IMG/VR virus record: IMGVR_UViG_3300044464_000092 | Coordinates: 1-50,603 of that record | Reading direction: 5' to 3' (one strand) | DNA: 50,603 nt | Source: a virus | Shown here: piece by piece, positions 14,880 through 23,948 of the stretch | How positions within the stretch are numbered: position 1 is the stretch's first letter | How the letters are laid out: the number at the start of each line of letters is the position of its first letter | Notes under the pieces: model-generated | What the model was told of the DNA's origin: nothing | The model's database searches: none | What the model saw: only the letters and a program-made list of their open reading frames with translations | Made by a program: the position numbers and the translations under genes

Positions 14880-17351
14880 CTACTGGACCCCCCCGATCCC
14901 GAGCTTGCGAACGCCGTCGAGGTAGCGCTGCTGGTCGGCCGGTGATGCGCCGCGGAGAAACGCGGGCAGCTGTGTCTGGCTCGTCGGCGTGAGCGGGACG
15001 ACCGGCGGGACGTCGGCAGGAAGACCCTGACTTATCCGCGCCCTTTGCCCGGCCAGCTGTTTCTCTGCGCCGGGGGTGAGCGCGGATGGGCCGGGGCCCG
15101 GAGAAAGCGGCGCCGTCGCGGCCTCGAGCTCCTTGGCACGCATCGGATTCTCGTCTCGGATCGCCTTGAGCACATCGGCGAACAGCTTCGGATCCTCGTC
15201 TCGGATTAGGTGAGCGAACCCCGAATACAGCGATCCGCGGTCGCCCTGTAGTGGTACCGCAAGCTGCTCTACGATTCCGGCGTACGCCTTGTTGCCGGCC
15301 GATCCAGCGCGCTTGATCAGTGCACGGGCCTTGTCGTCATCCGCTGGGTCGAGGCCGTAGTTCGACGGCTTCCCCGGTGCTCCGGTTCTTGGATTCGGTG
15401 CTCCAACGCGCCCGAGCGCGGCGTTCTGCGCCTTGTCAACCGGGCTGCGCTCGTCGAGCGAACCGGTCAGAGGAGTGAGCACGCGCGACGCAATTCCTGG
15501 AGTTGCGTCCTCGCCGACTTCCTTGGCGGTCTTGCCGCCGAACTTCACGTCCTCGGAGCTTTGCCCTGGCTTCCACTTCGTCTTAATCCCGGCGCTCTTG
15601 AGTGATGCAGCGGCGTTGACCTCGGCGTCGCTGCGCAACACCTTGAGCGCGGCCATCGCTTTGCCCTTATCGACCTCCCTGGAGATCCAGCTGTCAGGGT
15701 CGATGCTGAGCACGTGGTCGAATGCTTTCAGCGCCCCAACCGTCACGCGCTCACCGAGCGTGGCCACGTAGCGCGCCTTGACGTTTGCGATATCCGCGGT
15801 GATGGCGGCCCACTGCTCGCGATCGATCGCGCCTGGGTCCTTCTCCAGCTTCGCGAGCGTGTTGGATACCAGGTCGTGAACCACATAAGTGATCTTGATG
15901 GCCTTCTGTGCTTCTTCCCCGATCTTCCTGTTGGTCGCGATGGCAGCATCGTTGAGCTTCGCGCTGTCGCGCAACAGCTGGGCTTGCTGATTGAGCTGTG
16001 CGGCTTGCTGCGGATCGCCGACCTTGCGTGCCTGAGCCTCGTAGGAGTCCGCATCTGCCATCTTCTTCTCGCCCTCGGGGGTTAGGAGTAGATCGCCAGT
16101 GACCGGATCGTTGACCCCGAGCTCGGATACCTTCTTCGCCTTCTCGGCCGCGGCCTTCTCGCCGGCCGCGAGGTACTTCTCGGAAAGCGCGGCCATCCTG
16201 TCGCGTTCCGCCACCTGCTGGCCAAAATAGAATCGCTTGTCCTCGAGATCTTGTCCGCGACGCTGCAGACCGATGGACTCCGCGTGTTGCTGGGCCGACT
16301 GCTTGCGCGCTGCCTCAGCATTGGTTTGGTCCCACAGCCGCGATGCAGCGTTCTCCTTGAGCTTGACCTTCTCCTCTTCGAGCTTGGCGTTGAGCGCTCC
16401 AGCATTCGCTTGCGCTTGTGGCGACTTCTGCTGTGTCGCAATCGTCTGCACCGCCTGCTGCGCCTGCTCGAGTGCGCCGGCTTTGCGCACGTCGATCTCT
16501 GCGAGCCGATCGCCAGCCGCTTGTCGATGCTCGCCGATGCCAACGTTCATTTGCGCGATGTCGGCTCGGCGCTTGTCGAGGTCCGCCATCTGCGCGGCGA
16601 CCTTGCGGTCGATCGCTTGAATCATCGCGTCGTAGGCCTGGTTGTGAAACGCGCCGCCGTACTGCTTCTGCTGGATCGCAGCTCCGATTCCACCAAGCGC
16701 GACTCCGATCGCAGCCCACACCGGATGGTCGAGGCCTCGATCAACCTTCGTGTCCGCGACCTTTTTTACGGCGACGTCGCGCGCCTGCATCAGGCTATTC
16801 AGCTTCGCGGCGTTCTCCTGCGCCGCGCGCGCGCGCTCGGCGAGGATCTTCTGCGTCTCAGCGTCCCGCGCGGCGAGTACATCCCCCTGCTTGGTCGCGG
16901 TGTCGGCCTCGACCTGCGCCGACCTGACGTTCGCCGCCTTCTCGCCCTCGACCGCCTTGTCTGATGCAGCAACGCTGCCCGCGGGCCCGTACTGCTGCAG
17001 GAGCTGGGCGTTGGAGAGCGGCGGTGCTGGGGTGACCGGCTGCGCGCCGGCCTCGGGGCCAGGATCGGTAACCGGGGTATGGCTTGGCCGCGGGGCGAAC
17101 TCGGGGCCACCTGACGGCACCTGCGCCGGCGTGGTCACGGGCGCGGCGGTCGCGTCCGGCGGTGGCGTGAGTGCGGCCAGCCCCGCGGTGTCATCCGGGG
17201 ACCAGTTCGGCGCGCCGCCGCTCGGCAGCGTCAACGGCCCGGCCGGCGCCGGGGCCAAGCCAGGGAACTGCGCCGCGAGATCGGACGGCAGCGTGAGCGT
17301 GCGCCCGTCGGGCGTCGTCACGATCTGCGGCTGGCCGGCAAAGAGGGCCAT
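14880..17351 (-). CDS. Internal virion / ejection protein, coiled-coil
   Basis: 823 aa. A Pro/Ala-rich N-terminus (~130 residues) is followed by a very long helical region (~150-480) rich in Ala, Glu, Gln and Lys ('AEKAKKVSELG', 'QQAAQLNQQAQLLRDSAK') and a more compact C-terminal part. One short apolar segment ('AIGVALGGIGAAI', ~215-228) could insert into a membrane. Composition, length and place between the nozzle and the giant protein fit a P22/T7-like ejection protein. No enzymatic motif seen. Confidence 0.7.
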   Translation of the reverse strand: MALFAGQPQIVTTPDGRTLTLPSDLAAQFPGLAPAPAGPLTLPSGGAPNWSPDDTAGLAALTPPPDATAAPVTTPAQVPSGGPEFAPRPSHTPVTDPGPEAGAQPVTPAPPLSNAQLLQQYGPAGSVAASDKAVEGEKAANVRSAQVEADTATKQGDVLAARDAETQKILAERARAAQENAAKLNSLMQARDVAVKKVADTKVDRGLDHPVWAAIGVALGGIGAAIQQKQYGGAFHNQAYDAMIQAIDRKVAAQMADLDKRRADIAQMNVGIGEHRQAAGDRLAEIDVRKAGALEQAQQAVQTIATQQKSPQAQANAGALNAKLEEEKVKLKENAASRLWDQTNAEAARKQSAQQHAESIGLQRRGQDLEDKRFYFGQQVAERDRMAALSEKYLAAGEKAAAEKAKKVSELGVNDPVTGDLLLTPEGEKKMADADSYEAQARKVGDPQQAAQLNQQAQLLRDSAKLNDAAIATNRKIGEEAQKAIKITYVVHDLVSNTLAKLEKDPGAIDREQWAAITADIANVKARYVATLGERVTVGALKAFDHVLSIDPDSWISREVDKGKAMAALKVLRSDAEVNAAASLKSAGIKTKWKPGQSSEDVKFGGKTAKEVGEDATPGIASRVLTPLTGSLDERSPVDKAQNAALGRVGAPNPRTGAPGKPSNYGLDPADDDKARALIKRAGSAGNKAYAGIVEQLAVPLQGDRGSLYSGFAHLIRDEDPKLFADVLKAIRDENPMRAKELEAATAPLSPGPGPSALTPGAEKQLAGQRARISQGLPADVPPVVPLTPTSQTQLPAFLRGASPADQQRYLDGVRKLGIGGVQ

Positions 17352-18071
17352 CTACTTCCCCGCGAGGATCTGGCCGCCGGCCGCGAGCAGTCCGCCGAAG
17401 ATCCCCTTGTCCTGATTCTGGGCCTGCGATTTCGCAATCTCGGCGGCTATCTGCGCCTGGTCCCACCCGAGCTGCTGGCCGAGCGCCTGGATCTGGCGCG
17501 CGTCGTTCAGCTGGGTCTGGTAGAGCTGCGACTGCTGATTACCCTGCGCGGCCTGTTGGGATAGCTGGGCGTTCTGGGATGCGATTTGCGCGTCCTGGCC
17601 AAACGCCTGCCCGTACAGCGCGCCACGCTGAGCGTTCGCCGCCTGCTGGTCGGACATCTGCGCCTGCGACGCCATGCCGGCGCCCTGCAGCCCGAGGTCT
17701 GCGGTGTTCCGCGCGGCGTTGCGCGACGCCAGCGCGGAGTTCGCGCCGTGCGCCATGCGCGCGGCTGCGGTCTGCGCCGCCGTCGCCTGTCCGACCTGAC
17801 GGTTGACCGCGAGCTCGCCAGCTCCAGCCTGCTGTCCGCTCGCGATCCGCCCAAGGTCACCGGCGACGCCCATCAGTCCGCCGCGGGACTGATCGATGTT
17901 TCCGGTCGCGAGCTGCGAGGCATTGACCGTCGGAGCCGCGCGACCTGCGGCGCCCGACGCCATCTGCCCGAGCTGCGCGGTGGCCGCGTCGTAGTTCTTC
18001 AGCTTCGGGTCGATGCCGGCAGACGAATTGCCGCCGAATACGTAGTTTCCGACGTCACCCCAGAATCCCAT
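17352..18071 (-). CDS. Gln/Ala-rich internal virion protein
   Basis: 239 aa. ATG 18071 has AGGAAG about 12 nt upstream. The N-terminus 'MGFWGDVGNYVFGG' is followed by a low-complexity Gln/Ala/Asn-rich helical region ('ASQNAQLSQQAAQGNQQSQ'), and the C-terminus 'GIFGGLLAAGGQILAG' is apolar and glycine-rich. Small first member of a three-gene ejection-protein block. Confidence 0.65.
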   Translation of the reverse strand: MGFWGDVGNYVFGGNSSAGIDPKLKNYDAATAQLGQMASGAAGRAAPTVNASQLATGNIDQSRGGLMGVAGDLGRIASGQQAGAGELAVNRQVGQATAAQTAAARMAHGANSALASRNAARNTADLGLQGAGMASQAQMSDQQAANAQRGALYGQAFGQDAQIASQNAQLSQQAAQGNQQSQLYQTQLNDARQIQALGQQLGWDQAQIAAEIAKSQAQNQDKGIFGGLLAAGGQILAGK

Positions 18072-18073
18072 GG

Positions 18074-21000
18074 CTATGCACTTCTTCCTGCCGTCATTGG
18101 ACGGCGTACGTTGCCGATGACCGTCCCGGTCACCACGAGTTCGGTGAGCTCGAACGAGGCGCCTGCGAACCCCGCGGCCTCGAAGTCCTCGAAGCGCAAC
18201 TGGACCGATTGCCCGGTCTCGTAGATGTCGATCCGCCACGCGTACTCGCCGGGGCCGGTGCCGCCATATTGGCCGTCGTCGTAGAGCCCGTCGTTGTAGT
18301 TGGTGCCAGCGATCGGCTCGACTCCGACGGTGTTTGCGAATGAACCGGTGATCCACCCGGTGCTGGACGATGCACCGGTCGCATCGAGCCACGCGGGGTC
18401 CGTCCACCCGAGCGTGTAGTCGGTCTGGTACTGGACGCCGAGCTGATGGGCGCTGATCCATGTGCCGAGCAGATGGATGTTCGAGAAGCTCTGGAACCCC
18501 TGCAGGTGTTCCGCGAGGTGGATCCACGCAGTCTCGAAGCGCAACCGGATCCGCTGGCCAGCGTCGCTGTACTCGCCTACGGTCTCGCGAAACACGCGCC
18601 CGTCGGCACGCAGGTAGTAGTACTGGCCATCGACCACTGCGGCATCCAAGCCCTCATGATTGGTGAACGTCGACCACTGATTGAACAGGTAGTCAAAGAG
18701 CAGCGTCGACCCGCTGTCGGTAAGGAACACGACCTGAGTGCGGTTGGGTAGCGTCGTCGCGCGTCGCACCGTCTGCGCGTTGAAGGCCTCGACCGCCGCG
18801 CCCACGTACTCGACCGTCGCGTCGTTCGAGAGCCGGTAGATCCCCTTTCCGCTCTTGAACATGTGGCCGTCCGGCGTGAGCACAACCGACGCTGGGTCGG
18901 TGCATCCGACGTCGCTCGGGATCGTCTGGACCGCCGAGAACCCGGTCACGTCGATCGATCCGGCGTTGTCCGGGCCGTCGCCGGCGAACGTGAAGATCGC
19001 GCCCTCGGTCCAGACGATCTCGCGGTTGTCGCGCGACGCGCCAGCCACGACATCGCCGCCCTGCAGGTCGACGCGCAAGAACAGGTCCGGTGGCCACTGG
19101 ACGCCGAATCCGTCGGAGAACGGCTGCGAGTAGCGGACGATCGTCCCATCGGTCGGATCGGTCGAGAACAGCCGGTCCTTGCCGCGCCACATCGCCGATC
19201 CGAGCGGCGTTGGGTCGTTGGACAAGATCCCGCCGTCCGTGTAGAGCTCGTCGAAGGTCGCGAGCGTCGTATCGCTCATGCGATCGAGAAACGACACCGT
19301 GTCGACGGTGGTGTCGTTGGCGACATAGCCGTTCGCCGCGCCGACTGTCGTGGGATCGAGCGACGTGACGCGGAACAGCTGCGCCGTGTCGCCGGTCTTC
19401 GCTGCGAGCGATCGGGCGACGCCGATCCGGACGCCGGGCTTGAGCGTCGCTCGGCACGGCGGCAGGGTCAGCGTAACCTGCGTGTCGCCGCCGCCCATCG
19501 TTACGAGCGTGCCGGCCGACGTTGGACCGAGGTGGATCTCGCCCTGCGAATCGGTCCACTCGTACCAGGATCGATAGAGGTACGTCGTCGACGAGGTCAT
19601 CGAGCCGCCGCCCGCAGCTACCGTAGCGATCAGCTCGGGGCCAACATGGAACCCTAGCTCGGTCCAGATACGCCCGTCGTAGTGCATGGGGCACGCGCCG
19701 GCCATGTACAGTCCTCGCCCGTACTCGACCGCCTGATGGCTCGCTTGGCTGTCGAAATCCATCGTGACGAGCTGAATCGCCGTCTCCTGGAACTTGTCGT
19801 CGTTCTCGCTGATGAGCCGCTCGCGAAACCCGACGGTGAAGTTGATAACGCTGCCCGAGGCGTGCGCCGACGCGAGGTGCTTGCGTGCCGGTGCACCGGC
19901 GGCGGACGCCGGAACATGCCGGCCGACTGGGACGAATCCGTTGCCGGACAGCGACGAGAACCGGTAGGTCACGTACGTGTTGAAGAACGTCGTGTCGTGC
20001 GCCATGCACGCGAACGCCTCACCGCCGATCACGAACGCTCGCGACACGAGGCACATCGACCGGATGACGCCGTCGCCGCCCGCGGGCCCGGTGGCGCCGG
20101 TCGCGAAGTCGATCGCCACGGACGTCACGAAGTGGTTGGAGGCTGCAGCGGCGGTCGATTCCCACGCGGTCCATGCCGTGCTCGAACTGGTCGCAGCGAC
20201 TGCTACCCGCACAAGGTCTGCCGCCGAGGCGACGGCGGCGCTGAACGTGTTGAGCACGGCGATCGGCGTTCCCGCTCCGCTGCCGCCCGACAGGATAAGC
20301 ACTGTGCTGGTGGGGACCGCGGTGACGTAGGCGAGCACGAAGCGGTCTCCGTTGGCGCCATCGAAGGTGAAGTGGGTGAGCCCGAGCGGGGTGCCGACCC
20401 GGCGCGATGCTGCGATCGTCAGGACCGACGGGTGACCGAGCAGCGGCACACCGAGCACGCCGCTCTGGTCCACGTAGCCGATCCGGATCGCCGTCGTGCC
20501 GTCCTCGCACCATGCCATCGCCGCCGGAGTGCCGGTTCGCGTCGTGGGGCAGGCGTCGTAGACGCAGTCCGTACCGTCGATGGTCGCGGTCAGGATCGCC
20601 GGTGACACCGCCGCGCTCGGGGCCGCTGGGTTGACGACGATCACGTATATGGTCTTCGTGCTGACCACCGCGTAGTAGACGTGCAGGTTGCCGCCGACCG
20701 CGACACAGCGTGGCGAGATGCCGGACGCGTGCGCCTGCGTCGGCGCCCGGTACACCCGTTCGCTGGTCGCGTCAGTCGTCGACCACCAGACTCCGCCCTG
20801 CGAGTCCTCCCAGGCCGCGACCGTGACGCCCGCGAGCGTCGCGTGGTCCGGCATCGTCTGCTGTGTCCCCGTGACCACGAGCGGCCGGTCGGTGCCCACG
20901 GCGCTGTAGACCGCGCCGGCGTCGCTCCACTGGCTCGCCCCGGTCTCGCGCGAGTAGCAGCGCGACGCCGCGAACTCGAGGAGCTCGTTGCCTCGCGCGG

Positions 21001-21211
21001 CCATACGGATCGCGCCGGTGATCGTCGACGACGAGCCATCGATCGCCTGCCCGGCGTCGTCGTACCCGTTCCGCTTCTGGATCGAGATGGCCCGGGTGAA
21101 GACCCCGTTCTCGAGTGCGAGGAGCTTCGTCCGCGGTACCGCCTTGGGGTCCGCCTTGGTTTCGACTCCGCCCGCGAACGCGAAGTGGACCTCCTGCTCA
21201 GGCAGCGCCAT
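18074..21211 (-). CDS. Tail nozzle / packaged-DNA stabilisation-type protein
   Basis: 1045 aa, almost all beta. The N-terminus 'FAGGVETKADPKAVPRTKLL' followed by 'LENGVFTRAISIQKRNGY' is the classic start of podoviral nozzle proteins (T7 gp12-like, P22 gp10-like). The rest shows the repeating strand pattern of a beta-propeller (e.g. 'GTDRPLVVTGT', 'RLSNDATVEYVGAAV', 'NQWSTFTNHEG'). It would close the portal channel and carry the fibers. It starts at ATG 21211, 50 bp downstream of a conserved hairpin leader. Confidence 0.8.
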   Translation of the reverse strand: MALPEQEVHFAFAGGVETKADPKAVPRTKLLALENGVFTRAISIQKRNGYDDAGQAIDGSSSTITGAIRMAARGNELLEFAASRCYSRETGASQWSDAGAVYSAVGTDRPLVVTGTQQTMPDHATLAGVTVAAWEDSQGGVWWSTTDATSERVYRAPTQAHASGISPRCVAVGGNLHVYYAVVSTKTIYVIVVNPAAPSAAVSPAILTATIDGTDCVYDACPTTRTGTPAAMAWCEDGTTAIRIGYVDQSGVLGVPLLGHPSVLTIAASRRVGTPLGLTHFTFDGANGDRFVLAYVTAVPTSTVLILSGGSGAGTPIAVLNTFSAAVASAADLVRVAVAATSSSTAWTAWESTAAAASNHFVTSVAIDFATGATGPAGGDGVIRSMCLVSRAFVIGGEAFACMAHDTTFFNTYVTYRFSSLSGNGFVPVGRHVPASAAGAPARKHLASAHASGSVINFTVGFRERLISENDDKFQETAIQLVTMDFDSQASHQAVEYGRGLYMAGACPMHYDGRIWTELGFHVGPELIATVAAGGGSMTSSTTYLYRSWYEWTDSQGEIHLGPTSAGTLVTMGGGDTQVTLTLPPCRATLKPGVRIGVARSLAAKTGDTAQLFRVTSLDPTTVGAANGYVANDTTVDTVSFLDRMSDTTLATFDELYTDGGILSNDPTPLGSAMWRGKDRLFSTDPTDGTIVRYSQPFSDGFGVQWPPDLFLRVDLQGGDVVAGASRDNREIVWTEGAIFTFAGDGPDNAGSIDVTGFSAVQTIPSDVGCTDPASVVLTPDGHMFKSGKGIYRLSNDATVEYVGAAVEAFNAQTVRRATTLPNRTQVVFLTDSGSTLLFDYLFNQWSTFTNHEGLDAAVVDGQYYYLRADGRVFRETVGEYSDAGQRIRLRFETAWIHLAEHLQGFQSFSNIHLLGTWISAHQLGVQYQTDYTLGWTDPAWLDATGASSSTGWITGSFANTVGVEPIAGTNYNDGLYDDGQYGGTGPGEYAWRIDIYETGQSVQLRFEDFEAAGFAGASFELTELVVTGTVIGNVRRPMTAGRSA

Positions 21212-21257
21212 GGCGCCCCCAGGAAGAGGTCTCGGTGCGGCGAAGGGTGCGGCGAAC

Positions 21258-21366
21258 GGCCATGGGGAAGCGCTTCAGCGCTACCCCGCGACTTGTTGCG
21301 GCAGCTCGATCGACGAACTAGTCGACCTTCATGGATCCGAGCACATCCGGATCGGAAATGCAAGCG
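21258..21366 (-). promoter_or_regulatory. Late control element, copy 1 (promoter-like box plus hairpin leader)
   Basis: Read on the minus strand: TTGCAT (21363-21358), a 17-nt spacer, then TCGGAT (21340-21335), and further down a hairpin (21287-21264; GGGGTAGCGCT-GA-AGCGCTTCCCC with one T-T mismatch). Copy 2 upstream of the portal gene shares the 15-mer GGATCCGAGCACATC, TGCAAGCG at exactly the same distance, CTTGTTG, and GGCCATGGG. The spacer forms a dyad GATCCG...CGGATC. A 5' leader ATG at 21263 opens a 21-codon frame into the nozzle start. Probably a phage-specific promoter; the sigma-70 match is weak at -10. Confidence 0.65.
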
Positions 21367-21440
21367 GCGTTACGGGAGCGACAAGTGCAGCGAGATGCGG
21401 CAGTTGCGTGTGATGTTGGCTCCGGGCAACGCTCCGCTTG

Positions 21441-21650
21441 ATGAACACGCGCAATAGGTTGCTCCTAGCGAGTTTCATCATGTCCGCGATACTTTTTTGG
21501 GACAACCGGTACTGGTTTCTGAACAATTGGGATAGGTTAAGCCTTTGGTTTGCGAGCATCAGGCCAGATGACAGGAACGGGTTATACTGGCTATTGGTGA
21601 TCACACTTATTGTGGTCGGGGTTGCTATGGCGACGAAGAGGCGCGAGTAG
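21441..21650 (+). CDS. Small membrane protein, moron candidate
   Basis: 69 aa from ATG 21441 on the strand opposite to the surrounding late genes. Two hydrophobic segments (residues ~7-20 and ~48-64, 'LYWLLVITLIVVGVAM') flank an aromatic stretch 'WDNRYWFLNNWDRLSLWF'; the C-terminus is basic (ATKRRE). The DNA is visibly richer in A and T than the neighbours, a sign of separate acquisition. Probably expressed from the prophage, e.g. for superinfection exclusion. This is inference. Confidence 0.6.
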   Translation: MNTRNRLLLASFIMSAILFWDNRYWFLNNWDRLSLWFASIRPDDRNGLYWLLVITLIVVGVAMATKRRE

Positions 21651-21685
21651 TTGCGCTGCTGGATCGGGATGCTCACCATGGCCCC

Positions 21686-22051
21686 ATGATGCGAGCGCTG
21701 ATGGTGTTGGTCCTGGTGACGGGGTGCGGCTCGCTGTGCACGGTGAACAGGGTGGGGATGGCGGCGGCGGTGGCAGCGACCGCCATCGATTGGTGCCAGA
21801 CGACAACGGCGGCATCGGTGCGCATGGGGCCCTGGGAAGATGGGCGTGCGGCGATGATACTTGGAAGCGCGCCTAGCAGTGCCGCGGTAGATGCGTATTT
21901 TGCAGTCGTCATCATCGGCGCGCTCGCCATCACGAGCGCACTGCCTGAGCAATGGCGTCCAGCCGCGTGGGGAGGCGTGCTGGCAGGCGAAGTATTCACC
22001 GTGGCCGATAACCTTTCCTCGACCAATTGCGCCGGAATCGGCGGACCATAG
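21686..22051 (+). CDS. Lipoprotein with membrane segments, moron candidate
   Basis: 121 aa from ATG 21686. The signal peptide 'MMRALMVLVLVTGC' ends in the lipobox V-T-G-C (C14). Later hydrophobic segments lie near residues 23-35 and 69-85 ('AYFAVVIIGALAITSAL'). The stop falls next to the stop of the convergent tail-fiber gene without a gap. An opposite-strand frame over the same bases lacks protein character. Together with the gene before it this forms a two-gene plus-strand cassette, likely lysogenic conversion or exclusion. Confidence 0.6.
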   Translation: MMRALMVLVLVTGCGSLCTVNRVGMAAAVAATAIDWCQTTTAASVRMGPWEDGRAAMILGSAPSSAAVDAYFAVVIIGALAITSALPEQWRPAAWGGVLAGEVFTVADNLSSTNCAGIGGP

Positions 22052-23167
22052 TTATGGCTGGTCGTAGTCGACCTCGGCCATGAAAACCTCGACCGATGCG
22101 GCTCCGGTCGTTCTCGTGGCGACGATAAAGTAGCTGGTTGTCGATGCAACCACGGTTGTCAGCCCGGAGTTGGTCAGCGTCTGCTGGGTGCCAGCTCCGC
22201 TGGACACCGATGACGACGCGATACCAACCCCGGATCCGGTCGACGTCAGGCTATTGAAGTCGTTGCGAAGCTTGGTCGGCCCCGTGGCGCTGTCGATGAT
22301 ATAGAGGCGCACGGCAAGGATGCGAGTACCGACGGGAAGGACGATTGGTGCGGTGGCATCAGCCCCGTTCCAGATAAGCCCGCTCGATCCGTAGCTGAAC
22401 GCGACTCCGGATCCAGCCTGGAACGCGGAGCCGGGAATCGAGAGCGTCTTGGTGCCGTGCTTGACCAGTCCGGTGCCGCTCAAGATGACGTTCTTGTTTA
22501 CGGCCATCGTCGCGTCGTTGACTACCGTGTTCGAGAACGTGACCGCTCCGGTGTTGTCGACCTGCGCGAGCACGGTCGAGCCCGGAACAGCGGTCGGGTA
22601 GGTCAGCGTGTAGCTCGCCGCCATCCCACCCGGTGCGGCATGGCCGACGTAGAACGCGGTCGTGCCGCCGGTCGGGTATGCGCGCAGTTCCCCCGCGGCG
22701 ATGCGCGCCCAGTTACCCGCGCCGTCCTTGAACGTGTAGCGCTTGTTGGCGTCGTCGAACGCCTCGACGGCGCCGACGCTGACGTAGTCACCGCCGATCC
22801 CGCCCGCGAATGCCGCGACGTTGAGCGCCGATCCGGCGGTGAGCTTGACGTTGTTACCGGCGTTGCTGCGCCAGTAGAGCTCGTTGTCCGACGAGTTGAC
22901 GAAGATGCTCTTGTTCTGCGCGCCCGACGATAGCGCAGTGACGCTCGAGAACTGAACGCGGTGGAGCTGGGTAGGCGCGTAGAGCGACGAGAACGGGATG
23001 TCGGCGTTGACGTTTAGCGCGGCCGACGTGATCGGCAGGCCCTTGCCGATCGTGTGGTCGTGGGCATCCTCGCGCACGTAGTTCGCGTCGATCGTGTCAC
23101 CCCAGGCACCGGATCCGGGGGCGCCACGGGTTGGGAGCACGAGCCCCATGTTTGGAAGGGTCGTCAT
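22052..23167 (-). CDS. Tail fiber-like protein
   Basis: 371 aa. The N-terminus 'LPNMGLVLPTRGAPGSGAWGDTIDANY' is the typical start of phage fiber/baseplate-attached proteins, and the rest is beta-strand and Ser/Thr/Gly rich with trimer-fiber character ('YWRSNAGNNVKLTAG'). It presumably binds the host surface or carries the next fiber component. No intramolecular chaperone or enzymatic motif is seen. Confidence 0.7.
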   Translation of the reverse strand: MTTLPNMGLVLPTRGAPGSGAWGDTIDANYVREDAHDHTIGKGLPITSAALNVNADIPFSSLYAPTQLHRVQFSSVTALSSGAQNKSIFVNSSDNELYWRSNAGNNVKLTAGSALNVAAFAGGIGGDYVSVGAVEAFDDANKRYTFKDGAGNWARIAAGELRAYPTGGTTAFYVGHAAPGGMAASYTLTYPTAVPGSTVLAQVDNTGAVTFSNTVVNDATMAVNKNVILSGTGLVKHGTKTLSIPGSAFQAGSGVAFSYGSSGLIWNGADATAPIVLPVGTRILAVRLYIIDSATGPTKLRNDFNSLTSTGSGVGIASSSVSSGAGTQQTLTNSGLTTVVASTTSYFIVATRTTGAASVEVFMAEVDYDQP

Positions 23168-23168
23168 G

Positions 23169-23948
23169 TCAGCTGTACTCCTCGATGATGATCAGGCCAG
23201 CGGACCCCGCGCCCCCGGCCCGGTTGGTTGCGCCGGCCGAGGCCCCCGCGCCCCCGGCGCCAAAACCCGCCGCCGCGGCCCCTGCGGTGTCGCCGGCCCG
23301 CGACAGGCCGCCCGAGCCGAACGGGCTGTCGGCCCCGCCGCCGCCGAACGCGAACCCGTTGATGTCGATGCCGTGCAGGCCCGCCCATTGGAGCGCCACG
23401 TCCGCCGTCGAGCTTCCCGCCGCCGTGTTGGCCGCGCCGGGGGCGAACACGGATGCAGCATTGCCCTGGCCGGCTGCACCGGCGCCGCCCTTGGCGGTGA
23501 GCAGCACCGCGTTGAGAACGACCGTGGTGTCGCCGCCCGTGGCGCCCGTGCCGCCCCCGCCGGCGCCGCCGCCCCCGGCAGCGCCGATCGTCACGGCCCC
23601 GCCGTCGCCAGGCGCAGACGACAGCTCAAGGTAGACCCCGCTCGCCCCGCCGCCGCCAACCGACGTGTTGGCGCCGCCCGTGGTCCCGCCGCCCCCGCCG
23701 CCCCCGCCGATCATGCGCACGCGGACCAGCACCGTGCCGGCCGTCGGGGTGTACGTCCCGCTGTCCGTGAACCGCTGCAGTCCCAGGTGGCGCCCGGCCT
23801 GGAGCCCTCCGGTCCGGCGTAGCTGCGTCTGCAGGCCCTCGATTGCTTCCTCGGCCTGCTGCATCACGCGGTCGGCCCCGGCGTCGCCCGTTGACGAGAG
23901 CGACACCGCAGCGACCGAGCCAGGTGGGACGACGCGCCGGCCCGCCAT
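23169..23948 (-). CDS. Glycine-rich tail fiber tip / adhesin candidate
   Basis: 259 aa. The first ~60 residues are helical and likely the attachment part. 'GTYTPTAGTVLVRVRMIGGGG' (residues ~62 on) introduces a domain with many poly-Gly runs (up to eight Gly) separated by short variable segments, ending in 'AGLIIIEEYS'. This organisation is known from glycine-rich phage fiber domains, and poly-Gly runs form polyglycine-II bundles in the S16 gp38 adhesin. It is the likely receptor-recognition protein. Confidence 0.7.
   Translation of the reverse strand: MAGRRVVPPGSVAAVSLSSTGDAGADRVMQQAEEAIEGLQTQLRRTGGLQAGRHLGLQRFTDSGTYTPTAGTVLVRVRMIGGGGGGGGTTGGANTSVGGGGASGVYLELSSAPGDGGAVTIGAAGGGGAGGGGTGATGGDTTVVLNAVLLTAKGGAGAAGQGNAASVFAPGAANTAAGSSTADVALQWAGLHGIDINGFAFGGGGADSPFGSGGLSRAGDTAGAAAAGFGAGGAGASAGATNRAGGAGSAGLIIIEEYS

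Noticed and set aside
18693-20009. Minus-strand open frame inside the nozzle gene in another phase
   Set aside because: Arg-rich frame-shifted reading of the beta-rich nozzle gene without an own start signal.
21673-22149. Minus-strand open frame opposite the moron lipoprotein
   Set aside because: Low-complexity Thr/Pro/Ser-rich reading that overlaps the tail fiber end; the plus-strand frame has a proper lipoprotein signal.
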